This document shows, one piece after another, positions 22,761 through 27,640 of a stretch of DNA of 27,640 bases (position 1 is the stretch's first letter; each line of letters starts with the position of its first letter). Position numbers and translations under genes: made by a program. Origin of the DNA: a bacterium (GTDB taxonomy: Bacteria; Patescibacteriota; Minisyncoccia; Phycocordibacterales; Phycocordibacteraceae); the NCBI GenBank assembly GCA_021782685.1, contig JAJXUQ010000004.1:1-27640 (forward strand), read 5' to 3'. The notes below the pieces were generated by a model. That model saw only the letters and a list, made by a program, of their open reading frames with translations. It searched no databases and was not told the DNA's origin.

Positions 22761-23896
22761 GATTCGTGGGCGAGCGCGATAGCGAGGACTTCGCTGGCAA
22801 GGATACGCGCGGCGTCGGGATCGGTGAATCCGGCCGCGGAAGCTTTCATACGCTCCGCCAATCCCGGGTCGTTCAGGACGCGCTGTATCTCCGAAGCGAG
22901 GATATGAGGGGTAAGATTCTCCTCTTCGATGACGATAGCTGCTCCCGTTCGGGCATAGGTATACGCATTGGCGCGCTGGTCATGGCTCACGGACTCGGGA
23001 ATCGGGATGAGGATCGCCGGTTTCCTCCAGAGGCTGATTTCCGCTATGGCGCTCGAGCCGGCGCGGGAGACAATGATATCAGCGACGCCGGCGGCTCTCT
23101 GAAGCGATGTCTCGGAAAGGTAGTTGAAAGGATGATACCGGCCTGCGTGCGGATCTTTCGTGAGCGCGACCTGCGCGATCGCCTCCACGCTCTTGAAGTG
23201 CAGTTGTCCGGTCTGGTGGATGATGTTCGCAAAAGAGACGAGGCTCGTGAGCGAGGAGAGCACCGACTCGTTTATCTTTGTTGCTCCTTGGGAGCCGCCG
23301 AGGATGAGGATGGTCGGCACACCCGTCTCGAGCCCGAGATACTGTCGCGCGCCTTCCGGCTCTACGCGCATGAGCGCCTTCCTGATCGGGATGCCGGTGC
23401 GCGCGATCTTGCCCTGAACGTTTTTCGGGAAATATGCTGCCGCGCTCTCGAAGGATATCGCGATCTTCGCGGCGAGCTTCGCAGCCAGCAGATTCGCGCG
23501 GCCGGGCTTCGCATCCGACTCGTGGATGATGATGGGAATACGGAGCAACCATGCGGCAAGCACGACCGGCACGCTGCCATATCCGCCCTTGCTCACTACG
23601 ACGTCCGGATACAGCCGGAAAAGCGTCAGCAATGCGGAGAAGAGGCCGCCAAGCGTCGTGAAGCTACCGGTGAAATTCTCCAGGGAGGCGTAACGGCGGA
23701 CCTTCCCCGCCGGGATTCTTATATAGGCGATGCCATTTTCGAAAAGGGCTTTCTGGTCCAGCGGTTCCGGCGCGAGGAAGTAGAGTTTGGGCGCCACGAG
23801 CCGCTGTTCCCTGACCATGTCGTTAATCGCCTCGGTAATAGCTATGATCGGATAAAAGTGTCCGCCCGTTCCCCCACCCGTAAACACGATAGTCAT
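22757..23896 (-). CDS. murG: UDP-GlcNAc:undecaprenyl-PP-MurNAc-pentapeptide transferase
   Basis: This 379-residue GT28 glycosyltransferase makes lipid II at the inner face of the membrane. The N-terminal glycine loop GGGTGGHFYP is present, then a hydrophobic patch, GGYGSVPVVLAAWL, HESDAKPGRAN, the second-domain loop GGSQGATKIN, and SRAGSSAIAEISLW with the donor-binding residues. The start at 23896 fits the canonical N-terminus (MTIVFTGGG). Longer in-frame starts run back into ftsW. It lies 22 bases after ftsW and overlaps gltX by four. Confidence 0.96.
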   Translation of the reverse strand: MTIVFTGGGTGGHFYPIIAITEAINDMVREQRLVAPKLYFLAPEPLDQKALFENGIAYIRIPAGKVRRYASLENFTGSFTTLGGLFSALLTLFRLYPDVVVSKGGYGSVPVVLAAWLLRIPIIIHESDAKPGRANLLAAKLAAKIAISFESAAAYFPKNVQGKIARTGIPIRKALMRVEPEGARQYLGLETGVPTILILGGSQGATKINESVLSSLTSLVSFANIIHQTGQLHFKSVEAIAQVALTKDPHAGRYHPFNYLSETSLQRAAGVADIIVSRAGSSAIAEISLWRKPAILIPIPESVSHDQRANAYTYARTGAAIVIEEENLTPHILASEIQRVLNDPGLAERMKASAAGFTDPDAARILASEVLAIALAHES

Positions 23897-23905
23897 ACAC
23901 CAACT

Positions 23906-23911
23906 ACTATA
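23906..23911 (-). promoter_or_regulatory. Possible internal -10 hexamer TATAGT before murG
   Basis: On the minus strand TATAGT lies in the 22-base ftsW-murG gap, 9 bases before the murG ATG. It may add transcription to the downstream part of the operon. Confidence 0.4.
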
Positions 23912-23918
23912 GCAGTTT

Positions 23919-25016
23919 TCAGGTCCTGCGCCGTGCGGCGACATTGAGGATAAGGCCGCACATGAGGAACGTGGCCACAAGAGCGGTTCCTCCATGGGAA
24001 ACAAAAGGCAGCGGCAAACCGGTAAGCGGGATGATGCCGAGCATCGCGCCGATATTGATAAAAGCCTGCAGGATGATATTGAAGGAAAATCCAAGCGCGA
24101 CGAGGCCGCCGAAAAGGTCGTTCGAATTGCCCGCTATCACGATGCCGCGCGCCGCAAGGGCGATGAAGAGCGCGAGGAGCAGCGTCGCGCCGAAAAACCC
24201 TGTTTCCTCCGCGAAAACCGCAAAAACGGAGTCGCCGTCGGGTTCCGGCAGATAGTTGAACTTCTCCACGCTCTGTCCGAATCCTCGGCCGAGAAGCCCG
24301 CCGGAACCGATAGCCAACAAGGATTGCTGTATTTGGTACCCGCTGCTCAGCGAATGTGCCGAGGGGTCAATGAACGTCTTTACGCGTTCGAGCACGTAGG
24401 GCCGCATGATGACGACGATGCCGAACGCGATGATAATGCCGAACGCGATGATACCGAAGTCGCGCCACGGAGCTCCTGCGACAAAGTACATCGTAAGGCC
24501 GGTCGTGAGAAGAAGGAGCGTCGTCGAAGTGTTCGGCTGGGCGAGCAGAAGCGCGGCCGGAAGCGCGAGGAGGGCGACAAAAGGAAGCAGTCCTTTCTTC
24601 GGATTCGCGAGCGTCCGCGCGCGCGGTGCGAGCCAGCTCGCGAGCATGAGCACGAAACCGATTTTCAGGAATTCCGCAGGCTGCACGGTCGTGAAGTGGA
24701 GATTGATCCAACGCGTCGCGCCGCCCGCGTGGAAACCGATACCCGGCACGAAGACGAGCGCGGTGAAAACGACCGTCGCGCCGTAGATATACGGTGCGAG
24801 GCGTTTTACGCGTTCGAGCGGGACGGCGCGCGCGAGGAGGAACGCTATGAATCCTAGGCCGAGCCCGAGACCCGCCTGAAGCAGGATATCCCGCGAGATC
24901 GAGGCGTTTTCTCGGGCAAGGAGGCCGAGCGCGGCCGAGGAGAATATCGCGAGACCGGAGAGCGCCAGGGAAATCACCAGCGTGAAGAAGACGCGGTCGC
25001 CGGAGACGGACTTCAT
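23919..25016 (-). CDS. ftsW: SEDS-family peptidoglycan polymerase FtsW
   Basis: This 365-residue integral membrane protein has about ten hydrophobic segments and the SEDS signatures: TRWINLHFTTVQPAEFLKI (read as ATRWINL then QPAEFLK), YQIQQSLLAIGSGGLLGRGFGQS, and YLPEPDGDSVFAVFAEETGF with the presumed catalytic aspartate, then PFVSHGGTAL near the end. With a class B penicillin-binding protein it polymerises lipid II. FtsW rather than RodA is chosen because it sits between mraY and murG. The start at 25016 overlaps the mraY stop (ATGA). Confidence 0.94.
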   Translation of the reverse strand: MKSVSGDRVFFTLVISLALSGLAIFSSAALGLLARENASISRDILLQAGLGLGLGFIAFLLARAVPLERVKRLAPYIYGATVVFTALVFVPGIGFHAGGATRWINLHFTTVQPAEFLKIGFVLMLASWLAPRARTLANPKKGLLPFVALLALPAALLLAQPNTSTTLLLLTTGLTMYFVAGAPWRDFGIIAFGIIIAFGIVVIMRPYVLERVKTFIDPSAHSLSSGYQIQQSLLAIGSGGLLGRGFGQSVEKFNYLPEPDGDSVFAVFAEETGFFGATLLLALFIALAARGIVIAGNSNDLFGGLVALGFSFNIILQAFINIGAMLGIIPLTGLPLPFVSHGGTALVATFLMCGLILNVAARRRT

Positions 25017-26080
25017 GGCAGGCGCGCGAGAAGCGCGATAGAGAGCCCGAGGACGCCCGCGATGATGGTGATGACCCAATAGCGCATGGTGACTTTCGCG
25101 GCTGGCCAGCCGATCGCTTCGAAGTGGTGGTGGATAGGCGCGACGCGGAACAGTTTCTTATGAAAGACTTTTTTCCAGAATACTTGCATGATTGTCGTTA
25201 CGACGGTCGCCGTCAAGGGAAGCGCGACGATCGGAAGCACGAACACTCCTACGCCGCCGGCGAGCGCGTCGGAAGCGAAAGCGGTCATCGCGAGAGCGAG
25301 CGTAAGCGCCATGCTGCCGGTTTCCGACATGTAAAAGCGTGCCGGAGGGATATTGAACCAGAGGAAAGCGAGCGTCGCGCCGGCGACTGAGGCGGCAAAT
25401 GCCGCGAGCGATGCCTGCCCTTCGCCGAAAGCGATGCCCGCATAGACCATGAATATGATGGCGAAAACGCCCCCAGCGAGCCCGTCAAGCCCGTCGATGG
25501 TGCCGCCGGCATAAATTGCGAGGGTGACGAGCGCGAAGAAAGGTACGACGAGCCATCCGATCGTGAGCGGTGCCGCGAAAGGGATGCCGATAGCGGCGAC
25601 GCCGAGCTTCGCGTAGAACCACCAGCCGCCGACGAGCCCGATGCTGCCGACGATGGTAAGCCGCCGCGCGAGCGAGAGCCCTCCCCTCCCCTCGGTGATC
25701 TCGAGGAAATCGTCGATGAGCCCCGCATAGGCGCCCGCTGCCATCGCGAAGAGCGGGAGCCACGTCTCGCGACGGTTCACGAAGTCGAGCGCCGGCCAGA
25801 ACGTGTCGAGCGTGTGAGCGAGTACCCAAAAGAACAGTGCGGTCCCGAGCACCGATGCCCAGATGAGGATGCCGCCCATGCGCGGCGTCGAGACCTCGCG
25901 CTCCTTATGAAGTTCGTTGAAGATCGGCGTGCCGCCGCCGCCGATGCCCGCGCTCTTGCCCGCGCTCTTTTTCCACGCTTTCGCGCGATAAAGAACGCCA
26001 GCGAGAAACGGGGCGAAAACCATGCCGAGCGCGAACGAGGTCGCGGAGGGAATGAGGACTCGTACGGCGGTGCTGATCAT
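25013..26080 (-). CDS. mraY: Phospho-N-acetylmuramoyl-pentapeptide transferase MraY
   Basis: This 355-residue membrane enzyme makes lipid I. The family order is intact: STPRMGGILIW, the Asp pair D123-D124 in LIDDFLE, TIDGLDGLAGG with D196 and D199, FLWFNIPPARFYM, and the histidine loop HHH (317-319) in APIHHHFEAIGW. Two usually fixed positions differ. The Asn three residues before D196 is Gly193, and the magnesium-binding aspartate of the 'MGDVGS' loop is Glu253 (MSETGS). The enzyme is otherwise full length and embedded in a cell-wall operon, so it is probably active. Its ATG overlaps the carboxypeptidase stop. Confidence 0.95.
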   Translation of the reverse strand: MISTAVRVLIPSATSFALGMVFAPFLAGVLYRAKAWKKSAGKSAGIGGGGTPIFNELHKEREVSTPRMGGILIWASVLGTALFFWVLAHTLDTFWPALDFVNRRETWLPLFAMAAGAYAGLIDDFLEITEGRGGLSLARRLTIVGSIGLVGGWWFYAKLGVAAIGIPFAAPLTIGWLVVPFFALVTLAIYAGGTIDGLDGLAGGVFAIIFMVYAGIAFGEGQASLAAFAASVAGATLAFLWFNIPPARFYMSETGSMALTLALAMTAFASDALAGGVGVFVLPIVALPLTATVVTTIMQVFWKKVFHKKLFRVAPIHHHFEAIGWPAAKVTMRYWVITIIAGVLGLSIALLARLP

Positions 26081-27024
26081 AGCGAAGCGATGCCCGCGAA
26101 GTGCGCGAAGGTCGCGGCGACAAGCGCCATGCCGTCAGTGAAGCGGGCTTTTAGAGAAGAGCCGAGAACAACCACCGCTATAGGATGCTCGATGCCGACG
26201 TCGAAGACGAGCGCGAGATTGCCGTCCGCGAGATCGGTGTAGCCGGTCTTCGAGAGCAGGAGGTGCGGGATGGTGCCAACCATCGGGTCTGTATTTTTCA
26301 CGGAAAAGAACGTGCCGCCTTCCGAAGAAGCCTGCGCCGAGCTCCGGGTCGTCGCGTCGACGATCCCCGGCGCTCGTTCGACGAGAGCGCCCGCAAGACG
26401 CGCGATATCGTGCGCGGAGCCGTAACCGCCGGATACCGCGGTATTTATGTCGAGGCCGTTGCCGTTGAGCGCATAGGTTTGCGAGAGGTCGAGTCCTGCC
26501 GCCGCGCCGGCGAGCAGAGAGCTTAGCGGACGTCCTTCGCGCGCCGCAGTCGCCTCGGCGATCGCGGCGGCGCCGTCGTTCAGGGAAGCGGTGAGCGTGA
26601 GACGTATAAGGTTGGCAAGCGTAAAGGTCTGCCCTGCCGAGAAGGCGTGCGGAGCGTCAAGGTGCGTAACGTCCGCGGGGATGGTTATCGTCGTATCCGG
26701 CGAGAGCTCGGTGAGCGCCGTATAGACGGTCAGGAGTTTTGTAAGCGAAGCGAGAGGAAGCTGCGCATCGGCGTTCTTCGCATACAGCGTCTTCCCGTCG
26801 GTCAGATCGTAGACGATCGCCGCTTTCGCCTCGATCGGGACCTGCGCGAACGCGTCCGGCGTCGTCGAGGTCGCGACGACGATCGGCGCAGACGCCGGCG
26901 TCGCACGCGAGAGCGGAAAGAAGATGAAGAGAGCGAGAAGCCCCGAAGCGAACAGGAGCCCGAAGCCGGTCTCGCGCATGAGGCGGGTGCGTTGATCGAG
27001 CGTATCGGGATTCTGCATATCCAT
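26077..27024 (-). CDS. D-alanyl-D-alanine carboxypeptidase (class A low-molecular-weight PBP type)
   Basis: This 315-residue protein has an N-terminal anchor (about residues 22-40) and the S11-type penicillin-binding fold: SxxK at S93-LTK96, SxN at S147-LN149, and KTG at 259-261. It trims the terminal D-Ala from peptidoglycan stems outside the membrane. The beta-rich C-terminal domain of Escherichia coli PBP5 is missing, so it ends shortly after the catalytic domain. It begins 13 bases after scpB; a TAACAT hexamer that includes the scpB stop (27035-27040) could be a weak promoter. It overlaps mraY by four bases. Confidence 0.93.
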   Translation of the reverse strand: MDMQNPDTLDQRTRLMRETGFGLLFASGLLALFIFFPLSRATPASAPIVVATSTTPDAFAQVPIEAKAAIVYDLTDGKTLYAKNADAQLPLASLTKLLTVYTALTELSPDTTITIPADVTHLDAPHAFSAGQTFTLANLIRLTLTASLNDGAAAIAEATAAREGRPLSSLLAGAAAGLDLSQTYALNGNGLDINTAVSGGYGSAHDIARLAGALVERAPGIVDATTRSSAQASSEGGTFFSVKNTDPMVGTIPHLLLSKTGYTDLADGNLALVFDVGIEHPIAVVVLGSSLKARFTDGMALVAATFAHFAGIASL

Positions 27025-27037
27025 GACTGCCGGTATG

Positions 27038-27592
27038 TTACGCGGGAGGTTCCATCGCCTGCTCTGGCGCTTCCTTCATCGCGTCTACTTCGGAAGAGAG
27101 CTCCGTATAGCGGGGAAGCTCGGCGGCGCTCGTAAGCCCCAGGTGCGCAAGCGCTTCCGTCGTGATGGCATACCGTATGCGTCGCTTGTCGCGTTCATCC
27201 TCTTTCCCTTCGATAAGGCCGCGCAAAAGGAGCGTGCGGAGCGAAGCGGTCGAATTGACGCCGCGCACCCAGTCGATCTCGCCGCGCGTCGCGCCCCCTT
27301 GGTACGCGATGACCGCAAGCGTCTCGAGGCTCGCCTTGCCGAGGTCGCGCGCGAGCTCGTTCTCGAGAAGCGCATGCACGATGGCGGATGCCTCGGGCGC
27401 CGTGCGCAGCTCCGCTTCGGTCTCGGTCTCGATAAGCGCGACGCCACTTCCTTTGAGCCATTCGGCGAGCGCGGCGAGCGCCTTCGCAAGCTCCGGCTCC
27501 TCGATGCCGATGAGCGACGCAAGCCGTTTCTTCTCAAGCGGGCCGCCTGAGGCGAAAAGAAGGGCGAAAAGAGCGCTTGGAGAGGTAAGCAT
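27038..27592 (-). CDS. scpB: Segregation and condensation protein ScpB
   Basis: This 184-residue protein has the two winged-helix domains of ScpB: LFALLFASGGPLEKKRLASLIG near the start (read in parts) and ASLETLAVIAYQGGATRGEIDWVRGVNS, the family's most recognisable stretch. ScpB bridges SMC and ScpA in the condensin complex. Two starts are possible. The ATG at 27592 has TATGAT six bases upstream. A GTG at 27616 would add eight residues and would overlap, as GTGA, a frame that stops at 27613-27615 and might be the end of scpA. I prefer 27592 on promoter spacing. It heads the cell-wall cluster visible here. Confidence 0.93.
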   Translation of the reverse strand: MLTSPSALFALLFASGGPLEKKRLASLIGIEEPELAKALAALAEWLKGSGVALIETETEAELRTAPEASAIVHALLENELARDLGKASLETLAVIAYQGGATRGEIDWVRGVNSTASLRTLLLRGLIEGKEDERDKRRIRYAITTEALAHLGLTSAAELPRYTELSSEVDAMKEAPEQAMEPPA

Positions 27593-27598
27593 CCCTCC

Positions 27599-27604
27599 AT
27601 CATA
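27599..27604 (-). promoter_or_regulatory. -10 hexamer TATGAT for scpB
   Basis: On the minus strand TATGAT ends 6 bases before the ATG at 27592. The spacer GGAGGG looks like a Shine-Dalgarno sequence but touches the ATG directly, which is too close to be effective. The promoter reading therefore explains the arrangement better. Confidence 0.5.
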
Positions 27605-27640
27605 GCCGCGCTTCACCTCCTCGGCAACGTTCCCTCTTGC

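Noticed and set aside
22766..23947. Long antisense frame of 393 codons over murG
   Set aside because: Arg- and Asp-rich shadow of murG with no recognisable domain.
27613..27639. Eight-codon frame on the minus strand ending in TGA at 27613, possibly the end of scpA
   Set aside because: Too short to identify. The position and the GTGA overlap would suit scpA, but no family residue can be checked.
1..27640. CRISPR array, insertion sequence, prophage, toxin-antitoxin pair or defence island
   Set aside because: No spaced direct repeats, transposase, integrase, phage structural or recognised toxin genes were seen. Apart from the small orphans, nearly all coding space is housekeeping.

Overview
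The window reads as a gene-dense, GC-rich segment of a streamlined bacterial chromosome, most likely from the Candidate Phyla Radiation (Patescibacteria, Parcubacteria group). This rests on the gene mix (plasma-membrane-type P-type ATPase, glycerate 2-kinase, RmuC, LOG protein, a shortened MurF-like ligase, a short anchored Ada-like protein), very short spacers, many ATGA start/stop overlaps, little Shine-Dalgarno sequence, and variant catalytic motifs in MraY and CorA. The assignment is inference. I see no insertion sequence, prophage, CRISPR array, toxin-antitoxin pair or clear horizontally acquired island.

Layout. (1) 1-1533: the tail of a probable FtsI-type penicillin-binding protein, a membrane-anchored MurF-like ligase, and tRNA-Glu(CUC). 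(2) 1598-3985: a P3A-type cation ATPase. (3) 3988-7526, minus strand: a D-2-hydroxyacid dehydrogenase, glycerate 2-kinase and enolase, which could together turn hydroxypyruvate into phosphoenolpyruvate. (4) 7515-8512: a 249-bp gap with two hairpin terminators and a possible small RNA, a 67-residue protein with a classical promoter and ribosome-binding site, and YqeY. (5) 8505-11726, plus: RmuC, a small membrane protein, L21 and a DEAD-box helicase with an N-terminal RG-rich tail. (6) 11723-16129, minus: corA-cysS and dnaB-recR. (7) 16162-19896, mostly plus: an S41 protease, L9, an M15 peptidase, L27 (minus strand), a small anchored protein and a LOG-family protein. (8) 20080-27616, minus: scpB, a D,D-carboxypeptidase, mraY, ftsW, murG, gltX and an EnvC-like M23 peptidase, nearly all joined by 4-base overlaps.

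Functionally this is housekeeping: peptidoglycan synthesis and remodelling at both ends, chromosome segregation, replication and recombination, translation, and a small central-carbon operon. The most distinctive signal is regulatory. At least eight independent start codons have a -10-like TAnnnT hexamer only 6-7 bases upstream and no Shine-Dalgarno sequence, which points to leaderless mRNAs. In one case a single palindromic hexamer block appears to serve two divergent genes. No clearly new multi-gene system is visible.
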